This document shows, one piece after another, positions 1-13,200 of a stretch of 64,000 bases of DNA. The stretch's first letter is position 1. Every line of letters begins with the position of its first letter. Source of the stretch: Berberis thunbergii. Taxonomy: Eukaryota > Streptophyta > Magnoliopsida > Ranunculales > Berberidaceae. Both the position numbers and the translations under genes were made by a program. The notes beneath the pieces are model-generated. The model did no database searches. It was not told where the DNA came from and saw only the letters and a program-made list of their open reading frames with translations. The stretch is from assembly GCA_003290165.1 (NCBI GenBank), contig QNQO01000503.1, forward strand, positions 186,001-250,000, read 5' to 3'.

Positions 1-857
1 TATATTTTGCCACGGTTTTTAGCCGTTACTGAGGATTTAGCGATGCTCCTACAGCCCACGGTTCTAAGCCGTGCCAATGGGTTACCTCCACGGTTTAAAA
101 TCGTTGCTAATGACCATTTTTGGTGTAGTGTATGTTACATCTCCATCTGGCATCTGCAACCTTGCAACGGTTGGAGAGTAAATCACGGGGTCACATCCAA
201 AGTGTGCATTCTAACCGTCGGATGATAACTTTGAGGCAAACCAAAAAGATAAAGAAAAATGAAACTTTTAGGAAATGAGGGCCCATCATGATTTCCCTCC
301 ACTCTGAAAGTCGCCGCGCATTTGGAGAGTGGGGGGAGATAAGGATGCAAACTGCGAATGTGAACTTTTATACTCTCTGTAATCATGTGGGAACAAAAAT
401 CTTAGCTTTTCCTCCTCACACAATTTTTCTTTACAAAACCTTTTGTAAAAAGAAATTCAAAAGTGATATGTGATCAGAATCACTAAACAGAATACTACAG
501 TGCACTGGTAACTTATCTCGATGCAATTCTACGGTACTAGTAGCCACCAGACAAGTTATCAGACACTTTACGAGTGCACTTAAGAAAACTGCACTAAACA
601 TGACAATAAGTTTTTAACACCACCACTTTTTATTTTATTTTATTTCGATCTCCCTCTGAATTTTCTTCTACAATAAACAACAACAACAACATCACCACCC
701 CACTGCCTCGGCTCTTCTCTCCCTTTTCCATCTCGACCCTGCTGTTATTCTTACTTGCTAGGGAGTACAAAGTTTTTATTTATATATTATTATTATTATT
801 TTAAACAAGGTTGGGTGGTTTCATAGTAAGAAAGTGCAAAGATTAGTACACACCACA
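1..857. other. Intergenic DNA with CACTA-like short repeats
   Basis: No gene is visible. In the first 120 bases a CACGGTTT-type word followed by TAGCCGT or AAGCCGTG recurs three times (near 11, 58 and 88). Clustered short repeats of this kind are common inside plant CACTA transposons, but no CACTA terminus lies in the window, so this is a weak inference. The rest is AT-rich, with a TTATTA microsatellite near 785. Confidence 0.3.
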
Positions 858-930
858 TGGGCCCCGGGTGGATAGAGTTTCTCTACATGCGCAGCACAAC
901 CCGCCCCAGCGCAAGATAAAATATCTATCA
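858..930 (+). promoter_or_regulatory. Likely promoter of the NUMOD3 gene
   Basis: A TGGGCC word (858-863, a site-II type element) and an AT-rich GATAAAATATCTAT stretch near 915 precede a pyrimidine-rich leader of about 270 bases that ends at the chosen ATG at 1206. TGGGCC elements are frequent upstream of plant housekeeping and organelle-protein genes. The transcription start itself cannot be seen. Confidence 0.35.
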
Positions 931-1205
931 TATGTTTTGTCCTCACGTTAAGAATTCATCACCCTCCTCCGCTCCCTCCCATTCAGAAGAAGATTTTACT
1001 CGGCAGCATTGGGTTTGGTGTGGTTTTTTGTTGTGTGGCTCTCACCATATATCTTCTTCTGCTTCGCTCCCCCTTTCACTGAGCCCCCCCTACTCTGCCC
1101 TAATCTCCTCCTCTGAAGAACCTCTACTAATTACTCTTCAACTAGCCTGTCCTTCTATGTCTGAACAACCCATCTCCATTTCTCTGGATGACTGAATCAG
1201 CTCCC

Positions 1206-4200
1206 ATGCCTTTGTTAGGTATTACCCACACTTTTTCTTACTCTTAATGTTTTTTTGCTCATTTCGAAGAAATCCAGATAATAGCTTGTGTTTTTTAAGA
1301 GGAGTAACACTTGTTTGAATAATGGGTTAGTTAGAATTTCTGTCATTTGCTTCTTACTTGAATGGTTGTTAGTAGTGAGTGGAGTGAAGTTATCTTATTC
1401 ATCTATTTGTGAAAATGGGTACTCAGTAAAAGACCTTTATCTTTGTTTCTGAATGTTGCATATTATCCAATTAAACTCCCTCAATTCTGCTAGTATGTAT
1501 GTAGATTATTCTGCAAAAATGTTGGGCTTTCTAGTCAACTCATAACATTGATTTCTGTAATTCCCTTGAGATTAATTTCAATTAGACAAGTGTTTATTGC
1601 TTCCATCATTTGTCTGGGAAATGGGTGTGGATTAATTCAAGTTCAAGAAGGAAACTCCAATAAATCCTTGATAAATTCTCAGGGATATGCTGATACAAGT
1701 CTAATAGGAAGGGGAGAATGTTACTCGTGTTCCATATATAAACGGGCTGTGTTCAGATTAAATCTAACTAGGTTCAAGAGAATATAGCAACTTGATCAGA
1801 CCCTCTAACCACAATTATGAAAAAGTGTGCTAAGGGAGATACTCTAGGAATATGGGTTCTAATTGATGTGTAATTTGTTCTTGTTCTCTTTCCACAATTG
1901 TGAATAAGTTGAATTATCGTATCTTCATAGGAGGAGGAATATAGCAACACAACAGCATACATTTGTGACTCCATCAGAGATCTCAAAACAATCGATCTAT
2001 TACAACCACCTTAAACTTACTTTTTTCTCGGGAGAGATACCATTCAATATGCTTTGGGAAAGTAGCAAGGGGTGTGAAGTCACCTTTTCAGCAAAACAAG
2101 CATTTGCGTAGCATACCTTAACTAAATGGCTTAGGTTCCAGTTTGATATTTTGTTAGGAAGGTTGAGGACTTCTACAAAGTTACACTTTTACCCCATAGC
2201 TTCTTACAGATAAACATCTAGCTGACTTTTGGACATTAGTATAGATGTAATGAAATCAAAATCTGCTACAGACTATAAAGGATCAATGATTGGGCACTAC
2301 CTCAGTTGTTCCATTTGCTTCAGCTATTCGATACCATCTCTCTGAAGGAAACATATGACAAATTGTGTGGGGATCAGAAAGAAGACCCATTCTCTGTGGA
2401 CTCTTTCTACAGTTTTCTAGGAAGATTGTGCTCCTACTCCATTTCTTAAAAAATATGGATCAAGAAAGTTCCTCCAATGCTCAACATGCTTAGGTGGACC
2501 TCCATCCACAGGAGAATACCCGTGATGACTTACAGAAGGGAATGCTAAAATTTCTAATTTTGCAATTGGATTGATGTTATTATTGTCCGCAATTGTTAAT
2601 TTACTTAGCAAACACAAAATAGTAAATGTTGAAGGAAAGTAAATAAGACAACAATATAATGTGGTTCACTAGCATTCTGTGCAATGCTAATCCATGGAGA
2701 GAAATGAGCATCCATTTTGAAACAAATATCTCAAGTACAAGAGTCACATATAACAACCGTACACTAATTTCACGATGTGTTAGCACGTCCTTTTCTCAAT
2801 TCATATGCGAAGCTTTGTGACACTTTTCTCAATCAACTCACTCTGCCCCATTTCTTTATGTAGTAAATCACTTTGGGTACCAAAGTTTAGCATAATTGCG
2901 GTCTAACATTGGATGGAAACCGTCAAGTTGACCACATTAACTGGTCAAGAGGTTTGTGAGGACAAAAGTACCCTTTATTTGAGTAGAAGTGAAGGGTATT
3001 TTGGTCCTGAAAGTGAAGGATATTTTAGTCTTCAAGGACTTCTTGACCAGTCAACATGCTTGACTTGACATTTTCCGTCCAAAATGGGGTTGGACTATAA
3101 TTAGCCTAAACTTTGGCACTCAAAGTGATTTACCACAGAACTAATGGAGGTCAAAGTGCCAATAATCCATCCAATTAAAAATGCTTCCTCAATGGTTCTA
3201 TACTTCTATCCAATTAAAAATGCTTCCTTAATGGTTCTATCTGTTTGAAACCACTCCCCAACGCTTACCACCCAACGGATACCCACTAGGTAAAAGCTTC
3301 TATAAATAGCTTCAACATTTGATTTAAGTATATTTTGTAAGTTTGTCAATTTTTTGACCTAATTTGATTATAATTTTCATCATAACAGGTAATATTCAAA
3401 ATTAAGTGTAATTTTGTGATTCAAAATACTAAAATACTTGTGTTTTGTGTTAATTTCTCTTTTAATTGTAGTTTCACATTTTCTTAAAACAATAAAAATA
3501 GGTGGTTACATGATATAATGGTCACCTGATGGAACTAAGCAGTGCTGCCTATATCAGAACTGGGATTGTTAAGAGAGTCGTCATAGTTCCAGTTCCAGGA
3601 CCACTTGAAATTGATCTAGATGCTTCTTTGAATTGCTTCATTAATAGGCCCATCCAGCCATAGACACACCTACTTATTTGCTTTGTCAGGAGCATGCATC
3701 TGGTGGCTAAAAGATTCTTCATTCATATGATATTATTTCCTTGCAGATATTGCTACATTGCAACCTTCCTCCCAGAATCAAATATGGAAGTCAAAGGACC
3801 AGGTCTTACTTCATTGTAGCCTACTGGATAAGTTTTCCTTGAAGAATAGAAATTTATCCTTTGCATGGAAAGTATCCATCCCAAGAAATGTGAACTTTGA
3901 TAGAGAGCATCTAAAGATGCGAAACAAGCTCCTTGTAAAGGCAGTTTCTACTCTTGAAACAAAGTCTACCGTTCAAAGTGAACATGAGCAGGATGGAGAT
4001 CACAATTTTCGGTTAAATTCCGATTCCAGTCCTGAAATACATCAAGGATCAAAACCAACTTCTGATGAAACCTCTGCTGAACCGGAGGAAAGAGAGAGAT
4101 TAAGAAGAATGCGAATTTCAAAAGCAAATAAGGGGAATGTTCCATGGAATAAAGGCAGGAAACACAGTGCAGGTAAGCAGGTTAAGATGCATTTGAACTG

Positions 4201-7200
4201 ACACTTCCAGTTAGTCAATCTTTTTTTTTCTTTTGGCACCAAATCTTATTATACTTTTTCTAAGAACTTTGCACTTATATGCAGAGACCCTTCAGCGTAT
4301 CCGAGAGAGAACAAAGCTTGCCATGCAAGATCCCAAGGTGAAGTCATTTAAAAATAATTTCAAAATTTATTTGTGAACACACAAAAAACTGGTATATTGA
4401 CTGAATATCTATATGAAAAATTCCATGTTTTCTTACTTCTTGAAAAAGTAAGTTATTTTTTATGATAGGGTTAAGAATTTGTTTTCTTACATCTTGTAGA
4501 CAATTGTCTAAGTGAATACCCTTAAGATCTGAGTCGGTATCCGTACATGTGAATGTCAAGTCTTTAAAAGTACCCTGGTGTATAAGTCTATTCTTCTTTT
4601 TTATGAGGAGATGCTAAAGTGCGCTTAATGGTGTAGGTATACCTGGAAGAAAGCATATTAGGACAATAAATCTAAATTCATTATAGGAGGACAAACTTAA
4701 TGTTAGCATAGTGCAGAAACTCAACTCTGTATCCTTTAGTTGCTAAAACCCCCTTCTTGATGGGTACTCTAAAAAGATATCATGTCAGATGCTTGTCTAA
4801 TGCCCAGGACATGGTACCTAGATACTTAGATGGCATGAATATAAGCTCTGAATGTCTTTCCAACAACATTTTGTGCCTGTTCTTAGCTTTAGGTTACTAC
4901 ATTGGTGCAGTTAGCAATGGACTGCATGTTTCATCCCAAATGTTAATACTGAGACGAGTCCAACTTGTAATGAGTTAATTTCCTTTGGATGCCAGTATTT
5001 TCATAGGCAGAGAAAGTATTGTTTAAAAGTGTAATGAAAATTCAAAGTGACCCAGCTGAGTATAGTCTAGCATTACATAAAAGGACTGATTTTAGTTGAT
5101 AGATTGTTAAATGCAGTAGTAGTGCATAATGCTTACCAAGATAGATACAGCTTAAAATGAAAATCCCGTAAATGCTAAAAAAGGGTGATGGAATGCACAC
5201 AGAAATGCGCCAAGAAAGTCAAGTTTAGAAATATAACATAAAAGGCACTACTGAATAATAAGCAGAAAAGTACCGGGAAACTGGGGATATTACATATTAT
5301 ACTTGAATATTAAGAAATCAACATCTTTGAATTGCAGGAAGGAAGATGGGGGGGGGGGGGGGGGGGGTGTGTTCTCTCTTCATCAGGAAAGGTTAGAAAA
5401 TACTAGAATGGTTGCATGATTGCTGGGCAGGATTTGAAAAAAACATGACCTAGCAGACTAAGGCTTTGATATCATGTAAATAGAATTGCAAGAAATAAAC
5501 CATTATTCGTAACAGAGCAAGCTCTACTGAAAGAATCTGATTTGATTGATTTTTATCTTCTTTTTCACCCTCTACATCTAGTTTTTAAAAGATAAAGCAA
5601 ATACCTTATGATGTATTGGCAATATATATCCAAATTTTATGAAATCCAATATCGATATATTTCCGTCCTTGGTGGTAATACTGATATGTGGAGAAAACAA
5701 GATAGACTGGGAAGTGAATGTGAGGAAAGAAGAAAGGAGTCAGAGAGAGGCTTGCAAAAGAAATGTAAGACTCACAAAGTTGAAATGACCAAAAAACTTA
5801 GATAAGTTGAAGATGTAAGTTGTGAACCCAACACAAAGGGTTGGAAACTCTCCGATATGCTAAGGGTTGAAGATGAAGAGAGCTAGATGATGCTTTAAAG
5901 ACAGAGAATCTTTAGCTGCTGACAATGTGAGAACTGAGGAGATGAATGTTTAGAAGATAAAGAGGGAACTGCCCCCTTTTTGTATTTGCTAGAAATGGAA
6001 ATTTTGTTCAATTTCCAAGAGTGAAATAATGCAAATTGAAACTTCTACTTTGCAGTCGGAAGAGGCCCTTCCCTCCTTTGATAAAATATTGCATGACTCT
6101 TACAACTTCGTATTGATGCATGAAATGTGTTAAACGAAATAGATGTGAAATTTGCGACAAAAAGGGCAATAATTATGTTTTACTCATAGTTTTTTTCAGA
6201 GGGAGGAAGGTTCAAAATGTATTCAATAAGAATAAAATTAATGGGAATCATGCCTTGAGTATTTTACGAGATTACAATCCCTGCAGGTGTTGTTCTTCAG
6301 CGTTGCGGCCTAAAGGGGCTTGTACCCTAGACACAAGATTGATTTGATCCTTGTTGTTCGAGAATTAATTTTGTACATTTTTTAAATTTAAATCTCTAAA
6401 TTTAGGAACATCTCTGTTGGTCCTGAAATAGCAAAGAAATCTCAAAAGTCTGAAGATCTAGTTAGGTTATGTGTACCCCAACTTCTATATGGGCTACAGG
6501 GAGTAGCTTTAAAAAAAAACCCAGATAGAAGCTACAATGTCTGGCGGACAGCCCAAGCCAACGCCATGATGGATGCATTCTGTAGTGGTTGGCCTACACC
6601 CATGTTGAGCGTTCAACAACCGTCATACATTTTTAACCTTACACGGGTGCCTGCCATTTACAATGCCATGTTCCTGTGCTTGCTACCACCGCCACCACAT
6701 TATCCCATTTACCATTTTCTCATTGCCACCCCCATTATGATACCTCTTCAGCCACAGTTAGCTCAAGACGTTGAAGAAAAAGCATCAATTGGAAGGGATT
6801 CAGCTCGAAGAGAACGCTTGTCTAGAGGAGACTGGAGACAAAGGGTTGAACAAATAAAGGAGTGAGAGCAACCTTGAGAAAGGGCAGAAAGGATGTGAAC
6901 CTCAATTGGACTCCACACCTTTGTTTATCCACACTCATATGCACCCAGTTGTGCCACCCATCAAATCTTCCCACCCACATAACTGCACAACATTATGGAC
7001 TCCTCACAACACACCCGCTTACCACTATTTGGTACCTATTGTAACCCCATTTGGACAGGTTTTAAGGAGGCCAATTTCTCCCTCAAATAGTTATGAAAAC
7101 GTGTATCGTATCGTTTATCGTAAGAGACAATGCAAGCAAATGTAGATGTATGATAATATATTATATTTAAGCATATAAAGATATAGATAAGATTTATTCA

Positions 7201-10200
7201 AGCATGGAAGTCTTACCTATCATCCATCAGTTCATTCACATCACATGTATAAGGACGACACATCCCTAGATCATCCAATATGGTGTATCGTGTATATATA
7301 TGTACCCTCTAGATGGGGCTTAGATATGATACACATCGAGTATCATATCATGCACTCCCTCATGCATACAATTATGACAATGCAATCTTGCGTGTTTTCG
7401 AAAACTTTTTACCAAATTGTTCTTGAAGGGTAAGAAATCATGGTTTTCACAATTACGGCGGGAAATTTTGAGGCCGCATGATTATGGTACACTTTGTTTA
7501 GTACATTCTTCATCAAATTGGTTTGATGGCGTGGATTCTACCCCGAAGCTCGACGACAAGCTCTTTTTTCGATGGAGAGAATAATGAGAACGTGTCTCGA
7601 GATTTCTATGAGATTAATTTATTATTCTCAAAATATTCTTTTAAGGGTATTTTATTCAAGTATTTTCCTTAGAATTAGGTATAGTGTTTTGGTTCTCTAG
7701 CAAATTATTAAATGTTATAAGTACAAGCATTTGGGCAATGTAATTTTGGATATCAATGATGAAGATGTGATTCTTCTCGTTTATCTTAACCATTAGGGAT
7801 CTTTGTTGAGCTCTAGTTATGAGTGTTCGTTAGAATATTAATTCAACATCCAATTTCCACCTAAAATACAAAGCCTTGAGGCACCCAAATACGACCAAGG
7901 AATTTTTGAGCCATAATGAGATTTTACACTTTACACATAAAATTGTTTTTACAATAGTTGACAAGTAAAATATTAGAAACAGTGGCCTTTTCCATCTTAT
8001 AACTTTCTTTAGACGAGTACCAACTCACTGCGTCTCATAACCAAGAGTAATCAATTTTCACAACCCTTTGGCTTCAAACTAGTATTTCTTTTATTTATTT
8101 TTTGGAATTCAAAAATTGGTGACAGTGAATTAAATTATGATGCAACTAAACCTAAAAGAAACACGAACAAATCTAAGTCTACGAAAATAAAAGATAACTA
8201 AAGAAATAGATTCATCATATTCAATCAATCAACCTACAATAACCGAACCCTTGCAAAGTAAGCATTCTAACCCTAATTTCTTGGCTATACCCTAACTAGT
8301 GCTAATGGGATTAACTGTCCCGAACCAACTTGATAATAATAAAATATTAAACAATTTTTTGGCCTTTTTTCCATCAAATTTAGAAGTGTAATCTAGATTA
8401 AAAATCGATGAATAACGATTAGCATTTGGATTTGGATTTGTATATTTTAACTTTGCTACATTTTGTCAAATGGAGTTGTGTAAGACCTCAACCGCTCGTG
8501 TTTTTTATATGAACTTAAAATTGAATCATTTTTTAATGCAGTTCATAAGTTTTTGTTTAGTATTCTTAATGTACAATACAAGAAGTAGTTCATGTTGGAT
8601 GGTCTAGATATTGTGAGATGGTGCTGGATTATAAATCAAACTTGGGAGTTGGGAATGAGAAGTTATGTCATTATTTTTCAGGTAATATTTACTTGTCTGA
8701 CTTAGTAGTTCAGCAAGTTATTTTTCTCACACTGTGAATTGGATATGCAGATAAGGATGAAGTTGGTGAACCTGGGACATGCTCAGAGGTAGCCTTCATT
8801 TTCAATTGAATAGTTAGTCTTTTGTACCTGTCTACTTATAGTATGTACAGTTCCATATAATATGTTGTTAAGAATGAATTTCATAAAACTCGTCAATTCT
8901 TCTTAGATGTTTATGTTTTTACTAGATTTTTTTTATACCTGTTTTTTCTTATTTTTTGCATACAAAATTTTCGGTTTTGAGCATGCAACATTATTTTTTT
9001 AACTTCTTAGAAAACCTGCTTTCTCTTTTCTTGTCTTATATAATTACCTTTAGGTAACACTTTTGTCCCGCATCTGATTGATTTGATTTGGTACTGAAAT
9101 TGAGAACTAAGTGATATTGACATTCTAAATTTCACGTGGAATCAAACTCCTTACACCACTGTAAAGAATCCAATTCCCACAAATATATTATGAGAAACAT
9201 AGAATCTGATTCTTATATTTTATCAAAAACATTTAACATTGACTTGATCACACTCTTGAAAAAGCCTTTAGATGGGGTACTTTTCATGAGATAGGATTCC
9301 ATGCAAACAAAGCGACACCTAACCGAACAGAACCACATCTCTCACGATGTGGTCCCTAAGAGATGAAGCGTTACACAAACAACCACCACTAAATCGCTCA
9401 GAAAAATTTAAAACAATAGATGCAAAAGCTCAGAGTATTGAATCAATTTAAAATTTTCTTTTAAAAGTCTAAATACTGATAATACACCAATACAACTATT
9501 GTCCCAAAAATTCAAAACATATCTACGTTATAAGTACAAGGACAATCATCCATGACCAAGGGGTTATTACAACATATATGTAAGAACAATCAATATGACA
9601 ATCATATCAACAACTACACGCGTGCAATCCAATCAAAGCAATTGCCTTAAAAGCCTGACAAATGAACGTCTGGAGTTTCACTCTGCTGTACAAAAACTTC
9701 GTAATCTGCATTCTAATAAAAGTACACTCACATGCTATAGAAAAACAATGTGGGTCAGCTGGTATGAGTAGACTATTAAAACAAAAATAATATCAAATAT
9801 AAAGGATGCAATGGGGCACACTAAGTAATATAACTCCTAAATTAATGCAAAATGCAAAATGAACATGTGACCTTGAGCATCGTTTCTAAGTTCTCAAACA
9901 ACACAACGTGTCCTTACGAGGTTGTTCTTCTAAGTTCTTTGTAATAAGCAATCCAAAATATCTAAAATGAGGACCTGAGATAAAAATGTATAATGACAAT
10001 AATATAAGTATTATATGTGTAGTCACATGGCATACACATCTAGGTAGAACATCTGATAGTTGATCTACTTTCGTCCATAATGAATTAGCTATAAACTAAG
10101 AAAAAATCCATAACATTTATATACAGGTTATGTGACACTCTTGACACACATCCCGGGGTAGACCATTACTTGCAACATAGATAATTGATTTACCTTCTTG

Positions 10201-13200
10201 CAAGCATATAAGTACTGCAACATAGTTAATTGATCTACCTTCCTGGAAGCATATAAGTAGATAATAATGGATAAATAAAAATGTTAATCATTTAAGAATA
10301 ATATCCACAACCGCACAAATCCCAACGTGTTGAACATGTCTCACCTCGATATGCCTCCTATCATACAATCAGCAACCACTCTAAGCAAAGTGTATTGTCT
10401 CTAGGAAATACCAGTCTTGACTCAGACGACCGATTGTGTTCCTAAAACCAATCATAGAAAAGCACGCGGTCAAGGAAAAGAACTTTCCTACAATTCGCTG
10501 ACATCATCCACGTCTCTAAGGCTGAGGTTACCAGCGCATGCTCCTTATATAAGCTCGTTTTAGTTCTTTCGAGAGTGGGAAATAGTCTTAACACTTGGGA
10601 TGAGATTACCTGCTCAAGCTCCAAAGGTGAGCTCGTTCCAGTTCCAGTGAGTGGAAGTCACACCATCAGAGCCAAGATTATCAGCTGCCCTGGCAAGCTC
10701 GTATTAGTTCCCTTCAGATGGAAAGCTCAATGGCAATGCCGGATGAAGGGGGTGTCTTAAGCCCCAAATCACACAAATTGCTCGGAGTTGCAAATAATAC
10801 ATTTAAATCATAAGTGACAATAATTAAATGAAAAATCAGAAATAGAGAATTACATGAATCCGACAATTAATTCAACTATGGTCAACTACTACCAAGTAAG
10901 CACTTGCCGTATATTGATGGTCAAGCGAGTCTAAGAACCAAGCTAACATACGCGTTTTGCATAGTTTAAAAACACTCGCAAATCTGACTAATAATATATG
11001 TACAAGCCGAGTACATCATCACCGGGCCTGCACATGATAAGTATAAGGCGGGGTCCGACCAACCAATGATACCACAATCAATGTTTGCATGACTTAAACT
11101 TACTATTGATTATAGGCATGTATAAATACTCTAATCAATGTTTGGGTTGATATCTCAAGTTTTAGGGTAATCTGTGATCAATAATAAATTTAGTAACTAG
11201 TTAAAGCTATAACTCAAGGCACACGTGCCAGAAATATGATATGCTACCACTAACAAGGGCATGTCTTTAACTACGAAACTCCAATTTAAGCTGTGTTATT
11301 AATGCGCCGCTAACTCGGCGAGAAATCATTTAGCGGGGGGGGGGGGGGGGGGGAATCGATATGAATTGGGTATTTAGTGGTTGGATTTAGCAAACTCGGA
11401 TAAATCAGCGCGGAGTCGGTGAGTCACAGATAATCGGTCTATCCAACTCACCGATAAACATAACTCACTAAAATTGATCTCATTCCATTCGCAGCTGTGT
11501 CATATGTTCGATCGTCCAGAGAGTAGAGAAGAAAACCCAAAAGAAGAAGTAGAAGAGAGAAAACAAAGTGAACTAGAAGAAAAAAGGTGAACATATATTC
11601 AAAGAAGAAGAAAGAATAAGAGTGAAACTGAAGCAGTTGCGAACTTGCGATCAATTTTGCAATACATAACTGGAAATAAGATCAAAAGGGATAAGAGAAG
11701 ATCAACAACAACGATCGGCGAGGTCTGTCTATGGCTCTGCACGAGTACTCTTCCATCACTAGGTCGATCTCTTTCTTTTTTTTTTTCCTTTCTTCCACTC
11801 CACTCCAATACAATCAATACCATGACATGCTAATACCAGCAACTGCTAATTACAAATTTACAGCTTTTGATTAATTATTTAGTTTTGTAATCTATGACTA
11901 TGATTAATTTTAAAATTATATGCTTTGAAAAAATAAATTGATTAAATTCGATTAATTTCAATTAATCGTAAATCAGTCCTGAACTGTGAAGGGTCAATTT
12001 TTCATTTTACCTACATAGAATTTAAGTATCTTTGAATCATTGAAAACTAGACTAAAAAAGCTTTCCAACCATATATGCCATATACTCTAGTATTTATAAA
12101 ACAACACAATTTTAAAGACAAAATTTGGTCATTTACAGTTTGTTCGGTAGATTAACACTTGATGCTAAAGAGAGTGCAATTCTCTGCAAAAAAAACCCCA
12201 ATTGCAATTTCACAAAGGGTATAAAACTTGACTCTTATATGAGTCTAACCCTATATGGCGCATACTCAAATTATGACCGAGTAAACACAGGTCTGACCAC
12301 GAATTCAAAGATTTTGTATTATGGATAAATCAATAGTATGTTAATTAAATGAACCTAACTTTTATATAGAACCTCCGATTTGAAATTCGTAAAAACCATG
12401 AGAAACTTTACAAATTAAGGAATCCAACCTTATATAACATGCCTACCCAATTTCATAGAAGCATGAATAAAAGTCTGAGGAAAAACATCATTGCTTATTG
12501 AAATCACGTATACCGAGACAATGACTTTTAAAGGTAAATTGTAATTTTAACAAATTCGCAAAATGATACTTTCCTTATTTAGATTTCAATATGAGGTCAC
12601 AACGGCGAAATCTCATTGAAATTAGAGCTACAGTTACCTTCTAGACTAGGCCAAAACTCTGGTCATCAAAATCGGAGCAGCTGCAAAAAAATCAGTTTGC
12701 AACTCACCAACTTCGAGCGAGTACAAAAATCTCATTTCACAGCCAAATTATATACGGTTGGAAAGCTCGGGTTGTAACTGTTCCAATGGTATAAGAATTA
12801 AATCTAATCACTTACAAATGTGGGATGTGTCATTGCTTCTTTCTACTTTGTCATCATCTTCTCCAAACAAAACAAAATAAATTTACAACAGATCATTTGG
12901 CAAGCCAACTTACAAAGACAATAACATCTTAACCGTGCTTAACAAAATTAAGCATATAATATAGCGTTGGAAAGATTTGCAATCATCTTTCTAATGGTAT
13001 AAACGTATTCCAGAAATTCAAACTAATGCAAAAGATATCGCCACTGCCACATATTTACCCAATTCCAACCGAAATCGTAAATTTCAATTTTTGCATGAAG
13101 TGTATAAAAAATTTAACACATCTATCTCACCTGGATCGACAAGAAGCAGTGGATACTCAACTTCCTCAATTTCCAAATGATTTCCAAGCCAATCCAAGCC

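Noticed and set aside
932..1195. 87-codon ORF before the NUMOD3 gene
   Set aside because: Serine/proline-rich frame of a C/T-rich leader; the family's MPLL start is at 1206 and splices in frame to exon 2, so this is 5' untranslated sequence.
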